Shown: piece by piece, positions 53,767 through 64,000 of the stretch
How the letters are laid out: each line of letters starts with the position of its first letter
How positions within the stretch are numbered: the stretch's first letter is position 1
Assembly: GCA_033060915.1 (NCBI GenBank)
Contig: CM065388.1
Coordinates: 21,871,001-21,935,000 of the forward strand
Direction: 5' to 3'
DNA length: 64,000 nucleotides
Source: Euryodendron excelsum
Taxonomy: Eukaryota; Streptophyta; Magnoliopsida; Ericales; Pentaphylacaceae
Notes under the pieces: model-generated
The model's input: only the letters and a program-made list of their open reading frames with translations
Told to the model about the DNA's origin: nothing
Databases searched by the model: none
Made by a program: the position numbers and the translations under genes

Positions 53767-54691
53767 TTGGCTCTCCGTCCTGAGGAGGATGGTTTTATTA
53801 ATGATTTTTTCACTCCTAAGGGTTGTGATGGCTTGAACCTATTCATAATGAGTTTCAATTAAGTTAGCAACTTTTGGGTTAGGCTAAGGTTGGGCCGAAA
53901 ATCATCTCAGTACCTGAGGTGCTCCTTGCATCATCAATGTCATATTCTTACTCAATTCTTTCATATGAGGGCTTATTTGTTCAAGTGTTTGCTCTATGTT
54001 GGACATCCTAGTACTCAAATCTATCACATTGACCTTAACATTATGCATGTGAGGGGGTTGGTATTATGTAGGTTAAGGTTGGTATGGTTGTGGGATTAGT
54101 TGTGCTTGGAATGGTTGCGGTGGTCCTTGGAAAGGTGGAGGTGCTTGTTGGGGTTCGAAGGTTAGAGGGTTTTGAGAACCTTCGTTTCTCCACCCAAAAT
54201 TAGGATGATTTTGCCATCTTGGATTATACATGTTGGAATAAGGGTTTCTCACACTCCTTTGATTAGTGTACCCTCCTCCATATTGGCCAGCCGCATTAAC
54301 TTGGCCATGTAGTGCCTCTCTCACTCCCGGTATGATTAGACATGCCGCAGTGTCATGTTCTAGTGTATCACAAACTAAACATGGTGAATATGGTTCAAAC
54401 CCTACCATGTTAACCTTAGAGGTCTCTAAAGGCTCTAGCTTACTGGAAAGTGTTGTGACTCTAGCCTGAAGGTCTTTAACTTCCCAAAGTTGATGTTTAA
54501 CCCCAACGTGTGTTGTAGGTCTATTGATGGGATTTTGAGTCCCCGTGGTGGCCCAATCTCTAGCCAAATTGGCTAGATAATCAAAGTAATTAGACACCTC
54601 AGTGGGGGTTTTTTTCAGGATATGTCCCTACATACATAAACTTTACAAACATCTTTAATTAAGGAGTCAATGAAAAATATCCTGACAGATG
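53767..54691 (-). pseudogene. gag: Element 3 gag, C-terminal part
   Basis: Minus strand. It continues the gag cut by LTR F, reading SNYFDYLANLARDWATTGTQ, VKDLQARVTTLSSKLEPLE-like spacer text, and the zinc knuckle SPCLVCDTLEHDTAACLI with an intact CX2CX4HX4C ligand set. It then reads REALHGQVNAAGQYGGGYTN, YNPRWQNHPNFGWRN and a Gln/Pro-rich tail (54150-54073). The stretch 54598-54691 still fits gag before the LTR F junction but is broken by stops. Confidence 0.82.
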
Positions 54692-57600
54692 AGTCGCCAC
54701 CTAACTTGATTAAGATGAGTTAGGTCACCTAAAAACTAAGCATAATCCGAAAACTACACTTAGGGTTTTTGGAAAACGATTTTGAAAAGATCACCTCAAG
54801 AGAGGGTTTTTAAAAAAAACAGGTTGTTTGGCAACCTTTGGAAAACATTTAGCCCTTTTTGAAAAATAACTCCTTTTGGTCTTTGAAATCAGTGATTCTA
54901 AGTTCGGAGGTTGGTTACGTGTAGGGAAGACACACTAAGCTATCACCCTACCCCACCCTTTCGGTACCTACATGTCAATCTACCCTAGATTCACCTATGA
55001 GAGTCTTTAATCAACATGTGTTCAACCCTATCCACTTTAGAAAAACAATGCTTGAAAAGAAACTAACATGATGCATGATATGCAAGTGCAATAGAAGAGA
55101 ATTGAAAAATAGATTTGGAAAGAGATTGATTTGATTTGAAAATAGATTTGAAGAGATGGAATTGAAATTGGAAAGTTTAAAAATTGAAAGTAGCAATTTG
55201 AAAATAGAAATTTTGAAATTGGAATTTTGAAAATAGATTGGAATTTGAGATTTGAAAAGATTTTGGAAACCGCACCCATGAGGGTGGAATTGAAAGTTTG
55301 AAAAATATTGTGACCGCACCTATGAAGGTTGCCTACGTATCCCTTTGGGGGAATCAGGTCAGTCGTAGTTCGGACAAGAGTCCGATTGAAAATAGAATGT
55401 TTGATTAGAAGAAAGAGATTGAATTGAAAATTGAATTGGAAAATTGAGAGATTGAACTTCGAATAGAGGACTGAAAATTGGAATTTAGAATTTTAAAATT
55501 TGAAAAGATTGAATTTTGATTTGAACAAATAAAATTGGGAAGAGAGATTTAGACTTGTTTTGGAAAGATGAAGGTTTAAGAAACCTAGGCTTAGGAAAGA
55601 GAAGAGACTTAGAAAATATTTGACTTGACTTGGAAGGTTTACGAAATTAGGGAAGATTGGATTTAGGAAATGTTTGAATTAGGAAAAGTCCGATTTAAGA
55701 AAGTTCTGTTTTAGGAAAGTGTCATTTTAGGAAAGTTTTCATTTTTGGAAAGTTTTGGAATTTGGAAAGTTTCACTTTTGGAGAGTTTTGAATTAGGAAA
55801 ATTTTTCGACTTAGGAAAGTTTTGAAAATTGGAAAGTTTTGAAATAGGGAAGTTTTGAAAATTGAAAAGTTTCGTTTTTGGAAAGGTTTGAAAAAGGAAA
55901 GTTTTCAACTTAGGAAATGCTTGAATTAAGAAAGGGAAAATTTTGAATTAAGAAAGCTTTGAGTTTAGAAAGTTTTGAATTAAGAAAGCTCCATTTTAAG
56001 AAAGATTTTGAAAATAAGGAAGTTTTGAAAATAAGAAAGTTTTGGATTTGGAAAGATGTTGAAGTTTTGGAAAGATTTAGAATTTAGAAAGCTTGGAAGT
56101 TTAGAAAGATTTAACTTAAGAAAGTTTTGAATTTAGGAAACTTTGGATTTGAAAAAATTTGAAATTTGGAAAGTTTAGGATTTAGAAAGTTTTAGAGTTT
56201 AGAAAGATTTAAGATTTTAGAAAGTTTTAGAGTTTTAGAAAATCTTGAAATTAAGAAAGGTTTGAGTTTAGGAAAGGTTTCAAAGCTTGAATTTGGAAAG
56301 TTAAGATTTGGAAAGGGAGTTGAATTAGGAAAGATTTTAATATTCAATTTTTTGAAAACTTAGGGTTTAGGAAAGTGGAAGTTTAGGAAGGATTTGAATT
56401 AAGAAAAAAGTCGGATTAGGAAATGATTGGATTTTGTTTCTAAAAGGGAAGGTTTGATTTCGTTCCCAAAAACGGAGGATAGGATCTAGTTTCCTAAACG
56501 GGGAGATTAGATTTGGTTTCCTAAAGCAAATGTTTGATTTTGTTTCCAAAAACGGAGGATTGGATCTAGTTTCCTAAAAGGGGAAGATCTGATTCCATTT
56601 TCCTAAAGGGAAGATTTGATTTGGCAAGGATTTGGAAAGGGAGGTTTTAGAAACCCTAGATTTGAAAAATCATAGTTTTGACGTGGAAAATAGGTTTTGG
56701 AAACATGTATATTTTTTATGTGAAAACATGAGGTTTTGGAAACCTCGGTTTAGGGCAAAGTTTGAAAATCATGTTTTTGGAAAGAAAATTAGGGTTTCCT
56801 AATTGTGGGCTCTAAGGCTTGATTTGGGCTCTAAAGAAAAGGAATTTTTAGAAAGTGCGTTTTTGGAAACGAAGGTTTTCTAGAAGGGAATCCTAGGGAG
56901 GAACTTTTGGAAAGTGAATTTAAAGAGGGAGTTTTTGGAAAAAGATTTTAAAGAGAAGGAGTTTTGGAAAGTGCGTTTTTAGAAAAGTAGATTTTGAAAA
57001 GAAGATCCTAGAGGAGAGTTTCTAGAAGGAAAATTTTGGGAAGAGAGTTTTTGGAAAGAGTTGTGGGGAACGTTTTTAGAAAGTGGATTTTGAAGAAAAG
57101 ATTTTGGAGAGGAGTTGAAAAAGAGAGTTTTGAAAAACAGATTTTGGGAAGGAGTTTTTGAAAACAATTTTGAAGAGGAGAGTTTTAGGAAAGTATGTTG
57201 AAAAAGAGATTTTTAGGAAGAGATTTTTGAAGAGGGAGTTTTTTGAAAAGTATGAAAATGTCTCACTTTCCTAAATCAATTCTAACCATAAGGGGGCTAG
57301 AACCACTTTAGGAAAGCGGTTTTGAAAATCAATAAGATTTTGAAAATATGGACCATATTGGTCACTTTTAATGTAACACTTTCCTAAAGCAACCCTAGCC
57401 ATGGAAAGGCTAGAATCACCCTAGGATTGTGGTTTTAAAAACAAGTTTTTGAAAAAGAGACTTTGATGCAATTTTGAAAAAACAAGTTTGAAAACGAATT
57501 TTGGAAGATGCAAAACTATGATATGCACAATGCAATTTGGGGTCGTGAACATACAAGGCTAAGGCTTCACCACATAATCAAGGGGGCCGGACCCACGTGG

Positions 57601-58115
57601 TCTTTGGTTAGACTAGAAGAAAGCCCCCGACATGGTGACTCTCCAATAGCCCAATCCTACACATGGACCAGGAATCCCCTTGTTTCAAGCATGCAAAGAA
57701 AGGGCGGGAAAGAGATGGGGAATTAAAATAGAGAAAACCCAAGTGGGTTAGGAGAGAGAAGAGAAAGGGGGAAGTGCGAAAATCTAAATAGGGAGCCTAC
57801 CGTATGTCTTGTTTATTTTGCGCGCCGTGTAGTCTTCAATCTTCAGTCTTCGTCTTGATCTTCTTCTTCGACCTTCAAGGATTGTCTTCAAGCTTTAGAT
57901 GGCAGCTCTTCAAGTCTTCAAAGCATGGTTGAAGGCTAGTGTATGAGTGTATCGGGGAGTGTATAAGTGTATAGGGGGTTAGGGTTTGTGTAGAGTGGCT
58001 AGGGTCTGGAAAACCTAGGGAGGCTAGGGTTTAGGAGGTGCTCGAGCTCTGTATATCGAAATATAGGATTTTTAGGTTCAGTTTGCAGACCTCTTTCACG
58101 TTGAATGAGGCTCTG

Positions 58116-58235
58116 TATTTATAGAAGTTGGACAAACCTGGCGCCTGTTGCAGTGGCGCCAGGGCAAACTTTCTCTTGGCGCCACTAGGAGTGGCGCCTG
58201 GCCAATTCTTGGCTTGGCGCCACTACTAGTGGCGC
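58116..58235 (-). promoter_or_regulatory. GGCGCC palindromes and TATA box (LTR F promoter)
   Basis: Minus strand: the full set of nested palindromes (TGGCGCCACTACTAGTGGCG-type, then the inner TTGGC repeat, then CGCCACTCCTAGTGGCGCC) and a third site, followed by TATAAATA (58123-58116). This is the best-preserved palindrome set in the window. Confidence 0.8.
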
Positions 58236-59174
58236 CAGCCAGTTAGGAAACTTTATAAGTCGGCAAGCAACGTATCTTTGACTAGATTTGGGCGCTTGTA
58301 CTAGTGACTACCATGCAATTTTTAGCCTGGCTTCACTATGAATGACTCCGAAAAGTCTGGGAATGATTTGAGGGAGCCGGGAATGACCCGGAAGGTCAGA
58401 AAGGAGCAGGAACAATTAAAATAGTGTCCTGGAGGTATTTGACTTGAAAAACGAGGACAAAATGGGTCGGAAAGGTTGACCGGGCCCTTAGCGGCAAAAC
58501 GGTCAATCGGACCGGGAAACTGCCGGGACAAACTCGGACTGTCCCAGGAGAAGACTTGGGATCTGGAAACATTATTTAGAATTTTCCCAGAGGTTGCCGG
58601 TTTGATTCCCAGAGCCGGCGTGGTCAGAAAAGGAGACTGGCCCACCAGGGGCAAAACGGTCATTTTGTACCGGGTTTGTCGGGACTGACTCGGAATGATC
58701 TAAAAAGGTAAATGGGAGTTGAGATTACTATAAAAAGTAGTCTCAGGAGGTTACCGGATTGATACCCACAGCCGGTGTGGTCGAAAAAGGAGACCGGCCC
58801 TCTAGGGACAAAACGGTCATTTTGTGTCGGGTTGGCCGGAACTGACTCGGAATGATCTGGAAAGGTAAAGGAAGTTTGAGAACACTATAAAAAGTATTCT
58901 CAGGACATTACCGGTTTGATACCCAGAGCCGGTGTGGTTCCCGGGGCGTTCGGATGCCTAGGGGCAAAATGGTCATCTTGACCGGGAAGTCTCGGAAAAT
59001 GTCCACAGGACAATTTGGACATTTTTCACCAAAGTGGGCTAACAGACACTGGTGTTGACCTGGGTTTTGAGTGTTTCCGCCACTCTAACGGGTTGAGTAT
59101 TTTCGCTACTCGGACGGGGTTGATGATTTGTGAGTATTTTCGCTACTCTAACAGTTTTGTGAGTAGTTTTGCTA

Positions 59175-59545
59175 CTCGGACCGTCTCAAGGAATAAACTG
59201 TCTCGAGAGTGGGACTGGAAGGGGTGTTACTGTCTCCGAAGAGACGTGCCTGGATTGGAACTGTCTCGAGGAATAAACTGTCTCGAGAGTGGGTTTGGAA
59301 AGGGGTCTTACCGTCTCCAAAGAGACGTGCCTGGATTGGAACCGTCTCTAGGAATAAACTGTCTCGAGAGTGGGATTGGAAAGGGGTCTTACCGTCTCCG
59401 AGGAGACGTGCCTGGATTGGAACCGTCTCAAGGAATAAACTGTCTCGAGAGTGGGATTAGAAAGGGGTCTTACTGTCTCCGAAGAGACGCACCTGGATTG
59501 GAACCGTCTCGAGGAATAAACTGTCTCGAGAGTGGGATTGAAAAG
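59175..59545 (-). repeat. 81-bp tandem array, about 5 units (LTR F)
   Basis: The landmark gaataaactg recurs at 59191, 59271, 59352, 59433 and 59514 (80, 81, 81, 81). The hairpin CGTCTCCGAAGAGACG is present in this orientation, with variants such as CGTCTCCAAAGAGACG. Confidence 0.93.
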
Positions 59546-59740
59546 ATTTTGGAAAGGATAATGCCCCTAAGGGCATTTTGGTTATTTTGCCTCTATTTGG
59601 GCCCAACAGGCCCGTGAAGCGATGGAGAGAAGGAATTTGGACCTAGAGAATTGGTTTTGATTGGAATATGCCTACAATGACTTGAAAACAAGTCTGGACG
59701 GAGTGTAAACTGCCGAGCGGTCAAAAATGGGGTGCTTACA

Positions 59741-60514
59741 CTAACTAGTCGTCAAAGCCATGATGGGGGCATCCATGCAACAGTTCTTTAAACCTTTTCC
59801 AACATTGGAAAAAAGTCTCACTATGCTGTGGAGAAAATTGTGAAATGCCGCGACGTATCGCCTTAGTTTTTTATTTTTGGGAAAAAACTTTTTCACAAAT
59901 TCCCCTTGCAGTGTGTGCCATAAGTGAATAGACATAGACTTTAATGAATTGAATCACGTCTTGGCCTTGTCTTTAAGAGTGAAAGGGAACAGTTTTAAAA
60001 GTAAAACTTCCCTATGACACGAATTATGTTGAAATATTAAGTGTGCGTCCTCAAAATCTTTCAGGTAGGTGTATGGTCTCTCAGAATCTAGACCATGAAA
60101 AGTAGGTAGGGCTTGTAGCATTCAAGGCTTTAGATTTATCGTAGCTTGGTGCGCGAGAAGTACTATGCAAGATGTGGGTGTTTGCCTTAAGGGATTCATA
60201 TAATCCCACATAGTCCTGATCGGGGCTCTTACGTCCCCTAAATTACTTCCTCTCTCAGGATCTACTCTGTTAGGATTATCATTGGGGTTAAGACCCGGTG
60301 GGATCACCCTATCATTAATGTTAGCCATAGGAATAGATCCTAAGTTAACGATTAAGGGAAAATGAGGTAAGTTGGTTGGAATAGAACCTGTGAGTGATGG
60401 AGTAAGGTAACCACACAGAAGATTATGCAAAGGGTTGACTCTCACTAATTGGTTATAACTGTCTTTAAAATAAGATGACATATATATGCAATGCACAGAT
60501 AAGAGGCTATCCAC
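59741..60514 (-). pseudogene. gag: Element 3 gag, N-terminal part
   Basis: Minus strand. The start is best placed at the internal Met of MANINDRVIPPGLNPNDNPN, followed by APIRTMWDYMNPLRQTPTSC, a standard gag opening of this family. Then come frameshifts and, nearer LTR F, LQGEFVKKFFPKNKKLRRYV and, in another frame, RFKELLHGCPHHGFDD followed by a stop. LTR F is inserted right after this phrase, with the gag C-terminal part at 54691 and below. Confidence 0.8.
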
Positions 60515-60890
60515 GTCTTTGCAATAATCAATTCATAATTTGTCATTCCTTCCCTCCAATTTTCACAGAAATAATTTCATCAATAAAATAAAAAACCAAA
60601 CCAGCAATCTCCATATACAAAGCAATACCACCAATATGAATTTAGCACAGAAGCCTATCCATCTCTAGTAATCCGTCTCCTAACTATTTGTATGCCTAGA
60701 CCCCTAAAAAGAGAAAAAACACAAAAATCCTAGATTTCTAGCACGTACAAGGATGGAATGAAGTTACCAGTTGGCCTTAGCCGACGATTCCCTCGCTTTT
60801 GTACATGATGATGAAGTAACTTGCTAGATTTTGTGCTGACTAAGGTTCATGTTCTAGCATGCCTCTTGCAGTCATTTGTGCAAAATTTTG
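60515..60890 (-). other. Leader of element 3
   Basis: Between primer-binding site and gag. AT-rich, no supported gene. Confidence 0.6.
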
Positions 60891-60909
60891 CTCCCTGGCA
60901 AAGGTGCCA
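60891..60909 (-). other. Primer-binding site of element 3 (tRNA-Asp type)
   Basis: The minus strand reads TGGCACCTTTGCCAGGGAG, close to the tRNA-Asp complement TGGCGCCGTTGCCGGGGA, and lies 17 bases inside the LTR. Confidence 0.75.
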
Positions 60910-60926
60910 AAACTTTGGCTTGCTGG

Positions 60927-62123
60927 TGTGTTATCGCGGGCACCCAAAAATAAAACCGATACCCCAAAAACAAATATGTATTAGTGTGAGTAAGGATCGT
61001 TCCCACGGAGAGTGTTTAGCCTAGTTTTATACTATGTGAACTTTGATAGGGGGTTTTGGATATAATGAAAACAATTTTAATAGGAACTAACTATGGAACA
61101 ATTCAAATTAAAGTATTGAAATCAATCAAAAGAACAAACATTGGTCTAGGTCAACATCCACCATTGAAATTTATAACTGATCATTGATGCAAGCATATCA
61201 ATTTACACATTGAATATTCACCGTCGAAATTATTTTCCTATCCCTCATTAGTCATAGTTAATCAGAAACAAGCGATCTGATTAACCCTAACTATTAAACA
61301 ACCCATGATAAGCACACAATGTTTAATCTAAATGTAACCTTAAGAATTAGAGAAATCGATGAAGCTAAACAACACAAGCACACCCGGTTGCATTTAATTT
61401 AGTCAAACGTCCTTCCTAAGATCTAACAATTCCTGACGCAATAATCTATTAAATCTTAGTTGCTTCACAAATCAAAGGGATCAAACAATTACGGATTTGA
61501 TATCTAATCCAGCAGTAGATTGCAATAATTAATAAACTGTAGGTCTTTAAGCGATTAAACAAGACAATCATGAAAATAGGCATAGAAGAACATCTGATAC
61601 TCAAAGCATAAATCGAATAATAAAAACAAATTAGATCTCACAGTTTATCATTAATTCTGAGGCTTCTGTCTCCTTCAACCAAGATTCAGAATTTAGCCAT
61701 GCAGGGCCATGAAAACAACTCAAATAATAACGTAGAATAATATGAAAAACGTCAACAACCCTAAAAACAAAACAGTCCCAGCTTTTATAGGATTCTAAAA
61801 TTCTGCAGCTACGCACGACCGTTCGAACGCCCTTGCCACCGTTTGAACGCATCGGATAACCTTTCGAACGGTGCATCGAACGCACTTCGAATGGTAAATT
61901 ACTCTCTTTATATTTCGAACGCATTTCGAACCTGAACTTGACGTAAATCCGTTTGACGTACCATTCGAATGCATCTACTACCATTCGAACACTACTTCTA
62001 ATCTTGTGCGAATTCGCCACTTTTAAGCTAGGATTCTCTTCTTTGGTGTTCCATAGCACCCTAAGTCAAAATATAAGAATAGTGAGTATCTTTAGGCACC
62101 AAATAAGTATAAAAGATTAAACA
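60927..62123 (-). mobile_element. 5' LTR of element 3, 1197 bp
   Basis: On the plus strand it starts TGTGTTATCGCGGGC and ends ATTAAACA. It aligns with 29277-30473 and has the same length. It contains a TTCGAA cluster (61815-62010) directly upstream of TATAAAAG (61789-61782, minus strand). The two LTRs belong to one family but to different elements, with scattered base changes and a few short indels. Confidence 0.85.
61782..62010 (-). promoter_or_regulatory. TTCGAA palindrome cluster and TATA box (element 3 LTR)
   Basis: Repeated TTCGAA sites (several as CGTTCGAACG), with decayed versions between them, end about 25 bp before TATAAAAG. The same layout as in the element 2 LTR. Confidence 0.72.
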
Positions 62124-62429
62124 TTAAGGGAGAAAAATATAACATTTGCATTCTTATCACTTGCATCAAACAGTGTCTTTAGATAATCCCAAATGTAGGA
62201 TGGCGAAGCAATATAAACCAAGTGAGTCCGGGGTCGAATCCCCAGGGAACAATTTGATAACCTGGAGAGACTAGACTACTCTCTCTAATCACACAAAATC
62301 TCACGTATTGCTTCTAAAAAAAAATTATCACTTGAAAATTGGATTGTTTATACTAAACTAAACTAAGAAAATTGATTTGTATTTAATCAATTGATCCAAC
62401 CAACTAATTCACTCGAAACTCCAAAAGAA

Positions 62430-62472
<43 letters not shown>

Positions 62473-62890
62473 GGTATTGCTACTCCTAAAACAATAATGA
62501 AAAAGCTAACCCTAAAATAACAACTGTAGGTTTTATAGGCTTCCAAAAGGTTGTAGTCTTGAAATACTGTTCAAACGTAACGTCAAACAAAAAAATAGCT
62601 CTCTGAATCTATCAAACGCTCTTCGGACCTGGTTTCAACGTGACATTGTTTGACGAACAGTTCGAACTCTACTGTTCACTGTTTGAACACAAGGCTCCAC
62701 GGTTCGAACAGTCTATGTCATGCTGAGGTCACGCATTCGAATGCATTCTCTGGCCATTCGAACGCCTTTTTGTACTATTGCTCGAATTTGTCTTTTTTAG
62801 CATGGGATTCCTAAAAAGATGCATAAAATCAAGTTAGTAACTAAATAGGACTAAAACAACATAAATAATCCTATTTTTGTAACTATTGTA
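62124..62890 (-). mobile_element. LTR-like fragment of a third type, copy 1
   Basis: No gene. The stretch has gtccggggtcgaatccccag (62227-62246), common in plant LTRs, a CT microsatellite (62433-62471), TATAAAAC (62538-62531, minus) and a TTCGAA/TTCAAA cluster (about 62560-62790). It ends near ctaaaacaacataaataatcc. Orientation is minus. Confidence 0.55.
62433..62471. repeat. (CT)n microsatellite
   Basis: Pure TC repeat of about 39 bases within the LTR-like fragment. A shorter run stands at the matching place in the second copy (about 62981-62992). Confidence 0.95.
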
Positions 62891-62974
62891 TAAAAATATA
62901 TTGAATTGAATAAAAACTTAAAAATCTGATTACAGGAATTGAGAAAAATTATGAAAACTTAACTAGAAGCAAGA

Positions 62975-63450
62975 ATAAAACTCTCTCTCTAGTTGCTGCT
63001 ACTTCTAAAACAATAATAAAAAAACTCACCCTAAAAATAATAACCCTAGCTTTTATAGGCTTCTAAAAAGTTGCAGTGCCAAAATACCAGTCGAATGCCC
63101 GTTATACCGTTTGAACACAACGTACTATTGTTCGAACGCAACGTTGAACGCACTTTGAACAAAAAAATAGCTCTTTGAATCTATTGAACGCTCTTCGGAC
63201 CTGGTTTTAATTTGACATTGTTTGAAAAACCGTTCAAACTCTACTGTTCACCATTCGAACGCAAGGCTCCACCGCTCGAACGGTCTATGTCATGCTAACA
63301 TCATATCTTCAAAAGCATTCTCTAGCCGTTCGAATGCCTTTTTGTACTACTGCTTGAATTTGTCATTTTTAGCATGGAATTCCTGAAAAGGTGCATAAAA
63401 TCAAGTTAGTAACTAAGTAGAACTAAAACAACACAAATAATCCTATTATA
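62975..63450 (-). mobile_element. LTR-like fragment of a third type, copy 2
   Basis: A second partial copy of 62473-62880: ctaaaacaataat, TATAAAAG (63058-63051, minus), the TTCGAA cluster (63085-63345), then gcataaaatcaagttagtaa and aataatcctatt. About 85-90 percent similar to copy 1 by eye. Confidence 0.6.
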
Positions 63451-64000
63451 GGTCTAACTATAAATTAGTTAAGGACTGTAGATTGCACTTTTGTAGTATA
63501 ATCATACTTCTGCCACCAACACCAACTACAACCCGTTGCTTGCAACCACTACCACCACCACCCATAGCTGTTACAAACCACCACCTACCATGGTGGCTGC
63601 CCCTCCCGCTCAAACCACCTCAATTGCCGCTATCGCTATCCACCACCCCCATCATATTTAATAGAAGAGTAGGTCAAATTTGGGTTCATGGGTTTAAATT
63701 AACTTGTTACTGACTTGCTCATAATTAACTCCCTTGTTAATTGGGTGTATTTGGGTCGAAACCATTTCAATCTAAACCATTGAAACCTGCCCAAACCCAC
63801 CCATTAGCCTCCCTCAGATATATGTCAGAAATTTGGGATCTTGTTCCTTTATTTTCTTAGGTACCATTTAAAATATTTACTTTACAATTTGCAACCATTA
63901 GATAAGTGTGAATTTCTATTATTATCCTTGATTATCATGTTTTGACATTTAGGTGCATAATAGCTTAACTTAATCAAGGTTGTAACATGGACCTTAAAAA
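63451..64000. other. Intergenic flank, no gene
   Basis: AT-rich with a CCA-rich low-complexity patch (63510-63650). The small proline-rich frame there is not supported as a gene. Confidence 0.6.

Larger units (their letters stand above)
54692..59740 (-). mobile_element. Giant LTR copy F, about 5.05 kb, 3' end cut
   Basis: Inverted member of the A family inside element 3 gag. It ends in GGGGTGCTTACA at 59740, followed by CTAAC. The other end lacks the last 160 bp or so (TGTCGC...): similarity begins at gagtcgccacctaac (54692). It carries the islands (55309-55372 and about 54900-54975), the G-poor tract (inverted, about 55400-57250), telo-boxes (about 57980-58032), TATAAATA (58123-58116), palindromes (58138-58235), degenerate 156-bp units (58330-59000) and an 81-bp array (59175-59545). 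Gag resumes on both sides, so the copy is a nested insertion. The missing end prevents a target-duplication check. Confidence 0.88.
49389..62123 (-). mobile_element. Element 3: Athila-like Ty3/gypsy element
   Basis: Minus strand from the right: LTR (60927-62123), primer-binding site (60891-60909), leader, gag (cut by LTR F), protease, RT, RNase H, integrase, 3' non-coding region. All core domains are recognisable in the Athila order, with no second RNase H. Key residues are lost in protease, RT, RNase H and integrase, so it is long dead. No 3' LTR is clear at the left, where LTR G begins. Confidence 0.85.

Noticed and set aside
59015..59617. A 200-residue plus-strand reading frame in LTR F
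   Set aside because: Same cause as in LTR A: it crosses the 81-bp array, antisense to the LTR.
60927..62123. Pairing of this LTR with 29277-30473 as the two ends of a single element
   Set aside because: Each has its own primer-binding site and its own gag in the same orientation immediately inside it, so both are 5' LTRs of separate elements.
62230..62243. ggggtcgaatcccc, resembling a tRNA T-arm or pol III B box
   Set aside because: No acceptor stem, D arm or anticodon arm around it. The phrase is common in plant LTRs.
63483..63713. Small proline-rich protein
   Set aside because: CCA-rich low-complexity DNA, no conserved features, start chosen only by chance.

Overview
This is plant nuclear DNA from a repeat-dominated intergenic or heterochromatic region. 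The evidence is several nested Ty3/gypsy LTR retrotransposons of the Tat/Ogre and Athila types, plant-style GT-AG introns in element-borne antisense genes, and no recognisable host gene, rRNA or tRNA. I see no intact protein-coding gene. Every gag or pol segment carries stops, frameshifts, insertions or lost catalytic residues. The species cannot be named from the sequence.

Layout. 1-2239 is AT-rich flank with microsatellites and a 56-nt G homopolymer. About 2240-16527 is element 1, minus strand: a degenerate Tat-lineage element with gag, protease, RT, RNase H, a second archaeal-type RNase H and integrase. Downstream of pol it carries an antisense (plus-strand) Transposase_28-like gene. A 5.1-kb solo LTR (copy A, 3962-9042, target duplication GCTGA) interrupts that gene, and LTR copy B (16528-about 20690) interrupts gag. 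About 20691-30473 is element 2, an Athila-like minus-strand remnant with one LTR (29277-30473), interrupted by solo LTR copy C (21236-26276, target duplication ATAAC). 30474-31072 plus 47178-49388 is one related LTR (copy G, plus strand), split by element 4. Element 4 (31073-47172, target duplication CATTA) is Ogre-like: LTR D, an antisense plant-mobile-domain gene with an intron, a gag remnant without pol, a primer-binding site and LTR E. About 49389-62123 is element 3, a second Athila-like minus-strand element with gag to integrase, a tRNA-Asp-type primer-binding site and one LTR (60927-62123), interrupted in gag by LTR copy F (54692-59740). 62124-63450 holds two tandem pieces of a third LTR type. 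63451-64000 is unannotated flank.

The dominant signal is one family of about 5-kb LTRs (copies A to F), covering roughly 28 kb of the window. Each is a mosaic. The 5' end carries an 81-bp tandem array whose units encode a hairpin with a C(UUCG)G loop. Next come degenerate repeats of about 156-167 bp with hairpins, then nested GGCGCC palindromes directly upstream of a TATA box, then three telo-box motifs just downstream of it. After these lie a tract of about 1.6-2 kb with almost no G on the sense strand, and two short conserved islands. A primer-binding-site-like motif sits about 160 bp from the 3' end. The Athila-type LTRs have a parallel design, with clusters of TTCGAA palindromes directly upstream of the TATA box. 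These promoter-proximal palindrome arrays, the covarying hairpins and the intron-bearing antisense genes are the observations most worth following up.
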